The translations under genes and the position numbers were made by a program. Below are positions 51,205 to 63,442 of a stretch of DNA of 64,000 bases, one piece after another. The first letter of the stretch is position 1; each line of letters opens with the position of its first letter. The notes under the pieces are model-generated. The model ran no database searches and was not told the origin of the DNA. It worked only from the letters and a program-made list of their open reading frames with translations. This DNA comes from Diploptera punctata (taxonomy: Eukaryota > Arthropoda > Insecta > Blattodea > Blaberidae), in assembly GCA_030220185.1 (NCBI GenBank), contig JASPKZ010008347.1:682001-746000 (forward strand). Direction: 5' to 3'.

Positions 51205-52729
51205 CACTGGTGTCCAAAAGTTAAGGATAATTAGTTCATTTGCCGACTTATTATAAAGCATTTGTCAGAATAATACAAAATTTGGTAAGGTATGTCACAG
51301 ATAATTAGAAACATGGCACGAAAGAAACAATGGCATGAATACGTCATTCACTTGTCATTTTCACAACAAACGAAAACTGCATTTCAGAATTCGAACATAA
51401 AAGTTGAACAACAATGGTTCAAATGATTAGTATGGGGTGTGATTACCCCTGACAGCTACACAAGACTCACATCGACGTGGCATGCTAGTGATGAGGTTGT
51501 TCAGGAGTTCGATGCTCAGCAAATTCCACTCCTCATGAAGAGCAATGTGAAGGTCTTGAAGTGTCCTCGGAGGAGGCTGACGAGATGCAATTTGTCTCCC
51601 TAAGGCATCCCATGCATGCTCTATAGGATTCATATCCGGAGACCTCGCTGGCCACTCCATACGCTGGATATCTTCCTCCTGAAGAAACTCATCCACCAGT
51701 TGTGACCTGTGAGGTCGGGCATTGTCATCCATGAATATGAATTCTGGACCCACAGCTCCCTTGAAAAGTCTTACATGAGGTTCCAGGATCTCTTCTCTAT
51801 ACCGCTGAGCATTAACAGTGCCACCTGCGAAGATGTGAAGCTCTGTGCGTGCATTCATCATTATACCTCCCCATACCAGGAGACCACCGCCACCAAATGG
51901 ATGTCTTTCCATGATGTTCATGGGGTTGTAACGAGTTCCTTGCTCCCTCCAGATAGTCACGCGATGCGAATCACAGTTCAAGCTGAATCTGGACTCGTCT
52001 GTAAATAGCACGCTGCTCCACTGATTTAGAGTCCAGTCGCGATGTTCCTGACTCCACCGTAAACGTGCTCTCTTGTTATCAAGGGTGAGTCGGACGCACA
52101 CTACAGGCCGTCTAGCATACAGACCAGCAGCTCTGAGTCTTCTATAGACAGTTTGTCTGGATACTCTGATACCTGAGGCGGCCGCAAGTTCTGAACTCAG
52201 TTGTCTGGCAGACATTGTTCGGTTTCTTCTTGCAGTTAACGCAAGATATCGATCCTGCTGAGGATTTGTAACTCTTGGACGACCTCCCACTGGTCTTCGC
52301 CTAACGTCTCCGGTCTCTTGGAACCGTCGCCATAACCTAGATATAACATTTTGTGGCACATTAAGTGCTATGGAGACCTCAGTTTGTGTCTGTCCTGTTT
52401 CTAGCCGCCCAATAATTCTACCCCGAAGCAGAGGGTCCAGATGTTGTCTTTGTGCCATTTTACTGCAATCTGTTCTTACACTACATCTGATTATATCATA
52501 ACTCTCTTTAAAAATGAAGATTTATGGAACAGGGCTTAACTGCAACAATGCAATTTTCATTTATAATTGCTATTAATTTTTTCATTGTTGAAGAGAGATT
52601 ATAATTTAGTATGTAAACTAAACTAAATGTACTGAGAAACGTTTTGATAAATAATTTTTACTCCTTGCTCCTCTTTAAGTATTTTGATTTTCCGTTTTAC
52701 AAATTATCCTAAACTTTTGGACACCAGTG
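51205..52729 (-). mobile_element. Complete Tc1-family transposon
   Basis: 1525 bp between TA dinucleotides (51203-51204 and 52730-52731). Terminal inverted repeats of 28 bp, starting cactggtgtccaaaagtt, have one mismatch between ends. About 222 and 271 bp of non-coding sequence separate the ends from one uninterrupted transposase gene. The near-identical ends and open gene suggest a young, possibly autonomous copy. It lies downstream of the last transporter exon found, antisense to it. Confidence 0.95.
51427..52458 (-). CDS. Tc1-family transposase, apparently intact
   Basis: 343 residues, the usual length for Tc1 transposases (about 340). Cut-and-paste enzyme that binds the element ends and inserts at TA. 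Residues about 1-110 form the paired-type helix-turn-helix DNA-binding region (TQTEVSIALNVPQNVISRLW; second half SARQLSSELAAASG, VSRQTVYRRL), with the GRPR linker motif at about 59-62. The catalytic DDE domain has D154 (FTDESRF), D245 (FMDDNARPH) and E280 (SPDMNPIEHAW). There are 34 residues between D245 and E280, the DD34E pattern of Tc1. A glycine-rich stretch (FGGGGLLVWGG) is at 188-198. No stop or frameshift is visible. The start ATG at 52458 is the first in frame. GC content is higher than the surroundings, as expected for a recent arrival. Confidence 0.95.
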   Translation of the reverse strand: MAQRQHLDPLLRGRIIGRLETGQTQTEVSIALNVPQNVISRLWRRFQETGDVRRRPVGGRPRVTNPQQDRYLALTARRNRTMSARQLSSELAAASGIRVSRQTVYRRLRAAGLYARRPVVCVRLTLDNKRARLRWSQEHRDWTLNQWSSVLFTDESRFSLNCDSHRVTIWREQGTRYNPMNIMERHPFGGGGLLVWGGIMMNARTELHIFAGGTVNAQRYREEILEPHVRLFKGAVGPEFIFMDDNARPHRSQLVDEFLQEEDIQRMEWPARSPDMNPIEHAWDALGRQIASRQPPPRTLQDLHIALHEEWNLLSIELLNNLITSMPRRCESCVAVRGNHTPY

Positions 52730-52731
52730 TA

Positions 52732-53192
52732 GTAAATACAGAAGAAGAGCTATAATTTACAACAATAAACTGAAAAATCAAACTGTTCAGCCCATAATTT
52801 TAAAGTATTAATTTAATCCTCAAATTTTTAACCTTTGAATCATACTATAACATAAAACCTTATTAAGAAACATGGAGCTTCAGAGTGGAAAAGACCCAGG
52901 GTTATGGGTTCTGGTATTTTTATACTATCTACAATCCAGCTTTCTTTCTGACTCTCCCTCTGTATGTCATCAAGCTACATATAGCTAGCTACATTTAAAA
53001 ATTTACTGTTAGATATCCTACATAAACTTGGCCTCAAATATCATTATTCATTTTTTTCTCTTCAAATATAATTTATCTCTCATTGAGAAATGTTAAATTG
53101 ATAACAAAAACATCATCACTATTCATATTTCTTGGCTTTCCATATTTCAACATATGGTTTAATATGAAATTACTAAATAAAATATCTATTCC
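52732..53192. other. No gene; SINE family C scrap
   Basis: 53055-53115 matches the tctcttcaaatataatttat ... gagaaatgttaaatt end of SINE family C. The rest is unassigned. Confidence 0.5.
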
Positions 53193-53213
53193 TTAGGGTC
53201 GAATGTTTGAACG

Positions 53214-54181
53214 TGTTACGCGAGGCGTCTGTCAAGCCCCAGCGTATTGATAGCGTGAAGATCACTACTGATTAAGTGGTCTTTGGCCCGAGCGGTTGGC
53301 CTTGGTTTTGGAGGAAGAGTTCTACAATTAAACATGTTAAAGCACAGTAAACGAAAAATTAACATGATTTATTAAAATAAAGTCAAACATAAAGAGATAT
53401 TAGTTTAATAACATATAAAACAAGTTATTTAAAAACAGCTGAAATCGCCACATTGTCAAACGTAAAAAATATTCAAATTATTAAAGTGCTAAAATTCAGA
53501 GAGAGAGAAAACAATCATGTTAAAATATTCAACTTTGTTAGCTATTCTAAGTTACTAGGACCATTTGGTCCCATATTTGATTCTAAGTCTTAAAATGACC
53601 AAGAATTGATAAAAAAAGGAGTTATATTACCAATGTAGACGCCACCGTCCCGCAGGACCCCGTTGAGGGGACCGCAATCGGTCCCGCTGCCGTTCTGCCT
53701 TTTTCCCTAAAAAACCCGGCTTTTATATGATTATCTTCACCTTTCACCATCCCCTAAAGCTAATGGAAGCCCTATTTCTTGCCCCATCTGTAGTAATATT
53801 CCTAGTATGTTCATGGCCAAGTTATATAAGGTGTTTTTAACTTCTTCCCTAATGTGTTTGGGTTACATAAGGTTTCGTAAGAATTTCCTATTAGGTTGAA
53901 ACTAATAAGTTGTTTTTGATATTATATAAGATTTCGTAAGTGTGTCTTCATTGTTTGACAAATATATTGAATTGAAATAGTCATTTTATAATAATTTTTT
54001 CCTTAGTTTTTTTATCTATAAAACACTTATGTATATTTGGATTAAGATTTCAATCCGCATTTAAAGGGTGAATATTTATGCCCTATTTTTTGGTATAATA
54101 CACATGTATATGTGTCTATCCTTTATCGGCTTTTTACAGTATTTTATTATTATTGCAGTTAGGCCCTAGTGTTTTATAATA
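53214..54181 (-). repeat. 3' LTR of LARD-like copy 2
   Basis: Begins tgttacgcgaggcgtctg at the low end and ends gtgttttataata. Differs from the other LTR of this copy by a few percent. Confidence 0.9.
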
Positions 54182-54192
54182 ATTCCCCCCCT
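54182..54192 (-). promoter_or_regulatory. Polypurine tract of LARD 2
   Basis: Minus strand AGGGGGGGAAT abuts the LTR. Same position and sequence as 7576-7585. Confidence 0.75.
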
Positions 54193-56072
54193 AAATAAGA
54201 CTGTAGGGTTGAAAAACCGAAAGTCTTTTTTCCTTACAGGATATCACTCACCTCTCGGGGGTTGGTCCTGACATTTATCTTATTAGTTTAGCTTTAAGTG
54301 GGAGTGGAACTGACGTCGTCAATTGGCGATTCCATCTGTCCTGGAAGTATTTTGTTCTCATCCTAAGAGGTTAGATCGTCTTTTACTTGTAAATTGCCCC
54401 GGATAACTTTAATTGCGTCGAAATATCGGTAAGATCCGTTTACTTAGTGAGAACACTATACTTAAAAAAAAACAAAAATCACAATATAGCAAGCCTTCGC
54501 GGCTTTAATACAATATGCCTGTGCATTGTTTCAAAAAAAATAATGTTTATTGCTGGAAAAAACAAGAAAAAATATCGACTATAAAAAAATTCTTCTCGTC
54601 TTCGTTCTTCTTCCTTATTTAAACCTTCTGTGGTTTCTTTTGAAACGACGCACTTTCACTGTTATTCATTTCCGACGCACTTAATCACATTTCGTTACTT
54701 TTGTTATGTACTTCGACGGTTTCTTTTTTTGTTATTCACTTTGACGGTTCTATTCCGTGAACCGGATCACTGTTAAACAATTGTAAAAAAAATATCCGAA
54801 CGGTGGTGTCTGCTGTGGCTAGCTTGGAGGTCAGGGTTCGTGTCTGCTTGCCTCGATGGAGGATGCGATGTTCTAATACTCGAGATCGTTGTTCCTTATC
54901 AGCTGCCGTTGGTCCAGGTAGGCCTTTTATTTAGTCATGCCTAGTTTTTTTTAACAAAACCCAGTTAGGTCCAAGGAGAACTTGTGAAAGGTTTGATAGG
55001 AATTAATCTTGACGTGGAGTTTGTTTTCTTGACTCTTCTATAGGAAAAAATTGGGATGAAGGAGGTTAGGCCAAGGTTGGCGTTGGGAAGTTATTATTAT
55101 TTTTTTATAATTGCCTGGGTTTGTTCTTTACTGCTAGTGAGGTGGTTGCCTTAGCTGGTTGCGAGTCTGGACATTCATCCATCTTATGCTCCGTCACGAG
55201 ATGTGTGTTGATCCTGGCAGCTGCCCTGCGTCCTTAGATGTACAGGGTGTGGTTGGTCCTTGCAGCGTTATGCTGCCCTCGTCCTCAGATGTATAGGGTG
55301 CTCCGTGAGCCTGGCCATCTTAATCTTCCTCCCATCATGTAGTGTCGTGGTGGTGGCCGCAGGTCCAGGCGTGAAGCTGCAATCTTATGGCATTCGTTAA
55401 AACTTGGGAGGATAACTTAAACATTGATTATGGGTTTGGTGGTTATCCCGTACTACATGGGTCCGCATCCTCTTTATCATTCCTGGTCATCGAATGTTTA
55501 GTCTACTTCATTGCATATTAGACGTCCTGGCTTTAGATTGCATCGTTTAGGTTTGTGCACCCATGTTCCTATTTGTCCCTTATAGCTAGCCTCAAGTTGC
55601 AAAAGAAATGCTCTTATGTTTCTGGTCTTATGATTTCTCACGAATCATTTACGCCCTTATTGCAATTCAGGTTTTACTAGGTTCAAAAATTGTCCGTATC
55701 TCATCGTATTTTACCGCTAGTTTTCAAACTTTCCATTGTTTGGATAAACTTTCAAATTTTGCTTTTCCCTCTCTAGAGTCCTGAGTTCGATCGAGTGTGC
55801 TCGCCTACACATAAATCGCTAGGGCTTTAAGATGTAACTACTACTTTGTACGATTATGTAACCTGAATTCCGTATCATCATTCCCTCGTGAGGTCCTGAT
55901 TGTGAGAGCATTTCCTTTCTTTAATCCGGGATGCGTCTTGCATCTTAACTTCTCGCTTCTAATACATCTGTCGATATCCCGTGTTACAGCCCACAGAGTT
56001 AACTTAATAAAAAAAATCTAAATGTGTTGTTTCCTTAAATCCTTCCTAATTCTATCCTTTTCTTATGTCTCT

Positions 56073-56300
56073 CCTTAGAAAGCCTGTTGGCGCCTCAACG
56101 AACACTACTGCATCCAGAAGGGAATTAAATCCTATCCTCCCAGATGGGGTTCGTCTCTTGCTCACCTCACTTCCTAACTTCGGGTTCATTAGAAACTCTG
56201 TTCGTTCCTCAACGAACACTACTGTATCCAGAAGGGAATTAAATCCTATCCTCCCAGACGGGGTTCGTCTCTTGCTAACCTCAGTTCCTAATCCCGGCTA
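56073..56300. repeat. 114-bp tandem duplication in LARD 2
   Basis: Two adjacent units (ttagaaagcctgttggcgcc and ttagaaactctgttcgttcc, then a shared cctcaacgaacactactg ... ggggttcgtctcttgct) with about 10% difference. Because 114 is a multiple of three, both strands stay open across it. Absent from LARD 1 at the equivalent place (9400-9460). Confidence 0.88.
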
Positions 56301-56544
56301 TGTATCCTGGCATCCTGTCCTTCCTAATTCTTTCGGCAATATCTCATCTGTTCTCTTGAATTTCTTTATTTAATTTTTTCATTACTCCTGATTATGCGTG
56401 GACTTTATTCCGTGTCATGGGTCCCCATCTTACCTATGGGTTTAACCTCTCCCTTTGTCATTTCTTACCCTTTGTTTCCTCTCAATTTCCATTTACGCTT
56501 TTGAGTTAGTTCCTGGTATCATACGTGTAGACTTATTCCCTATC

Positions 56545-57015
56545 TCACCTATGGGTGTAACCTCTAAGTTCATGTACAACCTTATGTGTTTAATCTCTAA
56601 TTCCATGTACTACCCAATGTGTTTAACCTCTAATTTCATGCACTTCCCTAAGTGTTTAACCTCTAATTTCTTTAACCTCTCATTTCGTGTGCTCCTTATG
56701 AGTGTAACCTCTAATTTCATGCACTTCCCTAAGTGTTTAACCTCTAATTTCATGCACGCCTTATGAATTTCACCTATGTGTTTAACCTCTAATTTCGTGT
56801 GCTCCTTAAGAGCTTAACCTCTAATTTCGTGTGCTCCTTATGAGCTTAACCTCTAATTTCCTATACTATCCTTATGTGTTTAATTTCTACTTTCTTGTAT
56901 TTCTTATGTGTTTAACCTCTCATTTTCATGTACCCCTATGTGTTTAACCTCTAAATTCCTGTAGTACCTTATGTGTTTAACTTCTACTTTCTTGTATTAC
57001 CCTATGTGTTTAACA
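56545..57015. repeat. Degenerate ~31-bp tandem array in LARD 2
   Basis: At least twelve variants of tgtgtttaacctctaatttc with cttatgag and catgcacttccct variants. Counterpart of 9650-10015. Confidence 0.85.
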
Positions 57016-57387
57016 TCTCTTTGTATGTAATATTCCTACTTAGGTCAATCTGTCTCTCTTGGCTCTACTCGTCGATCGCACAATCATAATATCTATGTGT
57101 TTCCCTTAGTATTTTCATCTAGTGTCTCAACGTTTCTGACGTCCCTGACTATTATTCGTTGTTCCTTCGTTATGACCATATCTATGTGTGCGTACGACTT
57201 TTTCTTCGCGGTTTTCCTGGCATCATCATTTACTCTGGATGATCCCTGGCCATCGCTTCTTGGGGGCCCCAGACCCTGACTGGGCAACGAGCCTCGAAGG
57301 CATGGGCTATGGAACGTTTCCCTTAATGCCAACGGTGGCCCTAGTCATGCCTGCCCCGTCCCTTGCGCGATTCCTGTCTCGCAAATA

Positions 57388-57606
57388 AAGCCGGGTGAGC
57401 CAGCGAAAGAACCGGGCACGACATGAAGGCGGAGAATGCACTCCGTCTAAAGTGGCCCTGGCCCTTCCTGACACCCCCCTCTAATTCTGTCGCCCCAGAA
57501 TTGTCCTGTGATAAGCCGGATGAGCCAGCGAAAGAACCGGGCACGACATGAAGGCGGAGAATGTATTCCGTCTAAAGTGGCCCTGGCCCTTCCTGACCCA
57601 CCCTCT
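57388..57606. repeat. 125-bp tandem duplication in LARD 2
   Basis: aagccgggtgagccagcgaa ... tctaaagtggccctggccct occurs at 57388 and again at 57513. LARD 1 has a single, shorter equivalent near 10276. Confidence 0.85.
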
Positions 57607-58375
57607 AAGGTGGCGTCACCAAACCCTCGCTCCGTCAGTGGGATGGATTTGATCCGATTTCCCGTGACGTGGTTCGTATCTTGCTCACCTCACCTACTGT
57701 CACCCGGGTGCCGTTATGTACTATCGATTCCTTCGATTCTTGTTTCGCTTTCGTTTCTGCGTTTCCTATATCTTTCATTTCTGTATTTACCTTAATATCT
57801 GTGTTTTCCTTTATTATTAGTTCTCCGATGCCTATCATTCCCTAAACGATGCTGTTCCATATGGTCCCTAACGTCAGTGCCAAGCCGGCAAGGTTTTACG
57901 GCCAGTGCCCCAAGATCATTTTGGAGTTCTCTGTCTCTAGATCATGTCATAACGGGGTGCCCCACCTTTCGACTTACACCTGCCTAGCTTGTTGGCGAAG
58001 TGTTCAGGCAACTCGCCAAATTTTCGAGGCCAAAAAATCTCTCCAAAAGGGTCCTTAGTCCTTCCCAACTTGTATCTCTGTGTGCGACTCTGTAAAAGTT
58101 TCATCTCTGTGTGTGTATTTCTCACGTTACCTAGCCTAGATTGACCTAAGTTGTAGCCTATCCTTTTATTATCCCTCGTAGGCCTAAATATGAAGAGTCT
58201 TAAGCGATCTAGTTTTCATCTATTATCGTAATATGTCATATCCCCTATGTGTGTGTGTCTACTACTCGACTGGTCACTAGTCCCACTGATGTGCTATCAA
58301 GGTATACAGAGGGAGAGATCCCGGCCGCAGATTCTTTCTCTGTTCCCTCCTGTAGGCACTCAGTCAAGTGTCATG

Positions 58376-58417
<42 letters not shown>

Positions 58418-58421
58418 GTTA

Positions 58422-58496
<75 letters not shown>

Positions 58497-58498
58497 TA
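58376..58498. repeat. (ATT)n microsatellite
   Basis: About 40 att units, interrupted once by gttaattatt. It produces poly-Ile and poly-Tyr frames that are not genes. LARD 1 lacks this expansion near 11450. Confidence 0.97.
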
Positions 58499-60211
58499 CT
58501 TTCCTGGTGGTTTATTATTATTATATATTTTTTATTAAGTTTTAGGATCTTCATTAATATTAATAGTTTGATCTCCCTGGTTACATCCTATTAATCTCAC
58601 GTGGATATCATAACTAGTCTCTAGCATCCTATCCTTACCCAGCTTGAGGGTTATTCGTCGATGTTTGTTTGTCAAGTATCCTAATTTTCACCCCAAAAAA
58701 AATCATGATACAGCCGAAAAGAAAATATTTCTGGGAATAAGTCTATCCCTTCTTCTGTAATCATATACACTTCTGTAAGCATCAGTCTATCCTTCTTTTA
58801 TCACTTCTGTAAGCATCTTGTTTCTACCTCCACTCCGTAATCTTCCCTAGCGGAGCTCTATGATTATGCCCAATCTCCATTCCCCTCTTCCATTCGAGCT
58901 CTCTCTTATTTATACCGAATTTCCATTCTTTTGTTTCCGAAAACTAAATCTGAATTACGGATCAAGCGAGTCCTCCCTTAATTGCGCTAGCCTCCTTGAC
59001 TTTACTTTGATTATTTGACTCATGATTTAGAAACGTCTCACATTGTAGTCGGAATTTTCACAGAATGCGCCCGCCGGCATTGTTGTAAATCTCTCAACAC
59101 CGCATGAGAGGTTAATAAAAAAAATTATTTTAAGTTATTATTTAACCTGAAGTTCGGTCGTCTTCCCTTCCATGAGTCTAATGTTATTTTCCTTTGGGGA
59201 GGTGTGTGGTCCCTGCTTGCTTTATATTGCGCTAAATCTCCATTCCCCGCTTTGTTCGATTTCTCTATAATTCCCCCTAAGTTTCCCATGCCTCTTTTCC
59301 ATACTCTTGGTTTCGAAACTAGAATCTACATCCCTCATTAGGTGCGTTATCATTTTTGTGATTGCGTTAATTCTCCATTCCCCTCTATGCTCGAGTTCTC
59401 GTTTATTTCTCCTAAGTCTCCATGCCCTTTGTTCATTCTCTCGGTTTTCAAATCTAGAATCCCTCTGATTGCTAATATATGCCACTTTTATTTTCTGTTA
59501 CTGTCATGGGTTTTTACGTGGTTATTTATTTAAGATACGCTTTCTGATGTCAAAAAAAAATAATATTTATTTCCCTGTAAATGCACATAGTATAAATTTT
59601 GTTCATATTCCTAATGCAGTCGGTTTGGAAGTTCTTATCTATGTGGATAATCTAAACTTTCACCAAAATAAACACATTCCAGAGCCTTGCTGAATTTTAC
59701 AGCTATGTGACCTCCTAATAGACACTCAGTCTTCGTGCATGTAGGAAAGACGTGTCTCAAAATAAAATAATTCTCAAGATGGCGATTTTTCATTTTTCCA
59801 CGCTGGTGAGTTCATATTTATTATTCAGAAAACTTCTATATTCTTGAACGTTCCCTAATATTATTATTATTATTTGTCATCCAATCTCTTCCATTATCTT
59901 TTATTATGAACGTATGATTTGTACCCGAACTTCGTGTGTTGATTATTATTTTATTGTGTGTTTTATTATTATTAATTTTAAATCACGCAGCTAGTAGTTC
60001 CCTCTGTTTTATGTCTACTCTCGATTTTTAACTGAAAACGTTCCTAAATATAATACGGTGCTCGCCATTACCATAAAAATCCTAGAATCATTTCCAGTGA
60101 CAAATCGGTATTATTTGCCTCATGCCCTGCCTTGTCAATGTCGCACGGTAGGCGGTTGTAACTTTAATAGGGTTTAAAATTTCTTTGATATATTTAGTAT
60201 GAATATTTATT

Positions 60212-60497
60212 TCTACTAGCATAGTGGTTAAAGCACTGCGCTACAAGCCGAAAAGTCGGGGGTTCAAGTCCCGGTGTGTTTTAGGATTTTTAACCTGATC
60301 TAAACCTTCTGGCGGCACTATGGCCCTGGGGTCGATTCAGCCTCTAACTGAAATGAGTACCAGACTCTTGTTCTGGGGAAAGGGCGGCCGTCACGCAGGG
60401 CTGATAACCCGGCTGACATTAAGTGCCGATTGTCTAGAAATATTGGGAGCCCTAACATTTCCGTTACCTCAAGATCTCCGGTAGGGGGAATATGTTA
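60212..60497 (+). mobile_element. SINE family A (copy A7), shared with LARD 1
   Basis: Same position and similar sequence as 13552-13838, so it was inherited with the LARD rather than inserted independently. Confidence 0.8.
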
Positions 60498-62088
60498 CTT
60501 TAAATGTTACTTTATTTTTCACTGTTATTACTCTATTTCCAAATCCTCTGATTTTTATGTTTTCCAACTCCCTAACTATTTTCCTGCTAGTTTTCGGCTA
60601 TTCTTTTGTGTAATTAAATTTTTATAGTCTTATTATTAGAATAATTGTTAATTTATTTTCCCAATATAAATCATTCATTGCAAGTTATAATGCGGTTCCT
60701 TGAGCCTTACGTGGGCCAAGATTAATTACCAGTGTGGATGCACGAGTTGCTACATGGGGACTTAAATATTAATCGATTTATTTTTCTTGTATTTATGTCA
60801 ATAATATTTTTTGATTATTAGCCCGAATATAAGTAGAATTTTATTTGATTGAGATGGATAGGGTTAGTTTCCTACGGGGTGGCTGTAATGTTTAATATAG
60901 ACTCCGTTAGATGGCTCTGTTGCCAATTGGAAAAAAAAATACTATACGTCGGCCACTTCCATTTTTTTCTAACAAAACAAACTACCTAGTTAATAAACCA
61001 TAATTTAATTTTTCGTATCCTATCTCTATCCATGATTCAGTAAGATATCCAAGATCGTGTTTTTTCGTGAATATATATAAAAAAAATGAATGTTTACATA
61101 GTACCAAACGTATTTAGTGCATTAGTGGCGTAAGTATAAGATGTGTCCGCCATCTTGTTTGCTTTAATTTATTACCCTTTTCCAAAAATATGATAAAAAA
61201 TTTCAATATAACAAAAAAAATTCCAATCTAGTGGCGTGTAAAGCAACCTATGATCCCTTGGGCTTATCTCTCGTGGTGATGCTTTCAGAAATGATTTATG
61301 TGTACATGTGATCGTGCCACGTCTTACCGATAGACGAAATAATAAAATATGTCATTATAAACGTACAATTATTAACATTGGATGAGATATTGCCTTAATC
61401 ACACACAAAAAAAAATACTAAATCAAATTCATTACTACACTCTACAAATATTCTGAAAAAAAAAAAATAATAATAACCAAAATATATCATCTGACTGAAA
61501 CAACACCAAAATAATTCATAAACTTTATATGTATCCAAAAAAAAATCAAGTTCTGAAATGAACATAACATATAACATAGCCTAGAAAAATAATGTATATA
61601 TATATAGATGTCTGCCTATAAAGAAAATAACATCTCTAAAAAAAATATCAACAACACCAAAATTGACGTATATATCCAAAAGTTTACCCATTGTAAAAAA
61701 AAACCCTTAATTATGCCCAGAAAAAATAAAACATTTGTTGAAAAACATCAATACCAAAAATATAACCTAAAACAGCGATATATCCAAACTTTACCCATTG
61801 TCTATAAAACCCAAATATTAGATCCCAAAAAATATAAAATAACCTAAAGCCAGTTAATAATAATGTCCCAAAGTTGAAGATTTTCTGGTTTCTCTCTGTT
61901 TTACAAGACATAGTTTATTCATTAGTACCAATGTGACTCTTCTCTTCCCGAATGAAAAAAAAAACATATAGATTTTTACTGTGTACGAATTGAAGGTTAA
62001 TTTTGTGGTCTAAGGTTCGTTTCTTTATCCGTGAATATAATAATAGAACATTATTTTCACGAATATACCACCCGTCTGCCATCCAGAT

Positions 62089-63049
62089 TATTACGCGCGG
62101 CGTCTGTTAAGCCCCTGCGTATTGATAGCGTGAAGACCACTATTGTTTAAGTGGTCTTTGGCCCGAGCGGTTGGCCTTGGTTTTGGAGGAAGAGTTCTAC
62201 AATTAAACATGTTAAAACACAGTAAACGAAAAATTAACATAATTTATTAAAATAAAGTCAAACATAAAGAGATATTAGTTTAATAACATATAAAACAAGT
62301 TATTTAAAAACAGCTGAAATCGCCACATTGTCAAACGTAAAAAATATTCAAATTATTAAAGTGCTAAAATTCAGAGAGAGAGAGAAAACAATCATGTTAA
62401 AATATTCAACTTTGTTAGCTATTCTAAGTTACTAGGACCATTTGGTCCCATATTTGATTCTAAGTCTTAAAATGACCAAGAATTGATAAAAAAAGGAGTC
62501 ATATTACCAATGTAGACGCCACCGTCCCGCTGGACCCCGCTGAGGGGACCGCAATCGGTCCCGCTGCCGTTCTGCCTTTTTCACTCAAAAATCCCGGCTT
62601 TTATATGATTATCTTCACCTTTCACCATCCCCTAAAGCTAATGGAAGCCCTAATTTCTTGCCCCATCTGTAGTAATATTCCTAGTATGTTCATGGCCAAG
62701 TTATATAAGGTGTTTTTAACTTCTTCCCTAATGTGTTTGGGTTATATAAGGTTTCGTAAGAATTTCCTATTTGGTTGAAACTAATAAGTTGTTTTTGATA
62801 TTATATAAGATTTCGTAAGTGTGACTTCATTGTTTGACAAATATATTGATGTGGAAAGTTATTTTATATTAATTTTTTCCTTAGTTTTTTATCTATAAAA
62901 CACTTATGTATATTTGGATTGATATTTCAATCCGCATTTAAAGGGTTGCCCTATTTTTTGGTATAATACACATGTATATGTGTCTATCCTTTATCGGCTT
63001 TTTACATTATTTTATTATTATTGCAGTTAGGCCCTAGTGTTTTATAATA
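62089..63049 (-). repeat. 5' LTR of LARD-like copy 2
   Basis: 961 bp from tattacgcgcggcg to gtgttttataata. A minus-strand TATA-like signal is near the high end (cggctttttacattatttta region, weaker than in LARD 1). Confidence 0.88.
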
Positions 63050-63250
63050 GAACGCATTAGACAGTAAAAGGCGTTCTCTGCTGATAAAGTTTTATTCAAA
63101 CCCATTTTTCTTACTCAGAAATCTATTCACACGGTAATAATTGTAAAGCTACCTGACAAGGTACCTTAAGATCGTAGCTCAAGATATAAATTTATGTGAA
63201 AATCCCGAAGGGAACCGATGGTAACCGATGTAGTTTGAAACTTATCCAAG

Positions 63251-63442
63251 ATGTCGGACATTGAAGACTACGATCATGTTTTCGGTATACGCGGAGAAGA
63301 GGAATTTGATAGAGTCTACCAAAGAATTCAACTGGAAGAACAGGAGAATCGGCGTAATATTGCGCGTCGCAGACGTGTTTGTATACGGTATTATTTGCGG
63401 GATGCAAGCATAAATGCATTCCTCTATAGCAGACGAAAATAA
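63251..63442 (+). CDS. Small basic ORF of the Harbinger-like element (copy C, longest)
   Basis: 63 residues: MSDIEDYDHVFGIRGEEEF, DRVYQRIQLEEQENRRNIA, RRRRVCIRYYLRDASINAF, LYSRRK. An acidic N-terminus leads into a charged, probably helical middle and an Arg-rich block followed by RDASIN. Copy A (30293-30469) differs mainly by conservative changes; copy B has a premature stop. The block resembles the N-terminal Arg-rich part of Harbinger transposases. This may be a truncated transposase start retained in a non-autonomous element, or an independently used peptide. No splice donor was established. Confidence 0.5.
   Translation: MSDIEDYDHVFGIRGEEEFDRVYQRIQLEEQENRRNIARRRRVCIRYYLRDASINAFLYSRRK

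Larger units (their letters stand above)
53214..63049 (-). mobile_element. LARD-like LTR retrotransposon, copy 2 (no gag-pol)
   Basis: 9836 bp: LTRs 53214-54181 (968 bp) and 62089-63049 (961 bp), with a 5-bp duplication gaacg at 53209-53213 and 63050-63054. The purine tract is next to the low LTR (54182-54192) and a TGG-starting candidate primer site is at 62068-62085, so transcription is on the minus strand. The internal 7.9 kb is collinear with LARD 1 but has extra tandem duplications (56073-56300, 57388-57606), an ATT tract and a longer 31-bp array, and it lacks LARD 1's later insertions. No RT, integrase, protease or gag motif was found on either strand. Confidence 0.87.

Noticed and set aside
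51709..52008. 99-codon plus-strand frame
   Set aside because: Antisense shadow of the Tc1 transposase.
53270..53310. tRNA-Leu-like A box (ggcccgagcggttggcc) in the LARD LTRs
   Set aside because: No B box at a suitable distance. The motif is conserved simply because it belongs to the LTR.
56455..56766. 103-codon frame rich in NFMHFPKCLTS repeats
   Set aside because: Translation of the 31-bp minisatellite in LARD 2.
58378..58594. Poly-Ile/poly-Tyr open frame
   Set aside because: A pure artefact of the ATT microsatellite.
59222..59485. 87-codon charged minus-strand frame in LARD 2 (ENEQRAWRLRRNKRELEH ...), possible gag relic
   Set aside because: The same region in LARD 1 (near 12170-12420) has several stops in this frame, including a TAG where copy 2 has CAG. 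The frame follows an internal sequence repeat.
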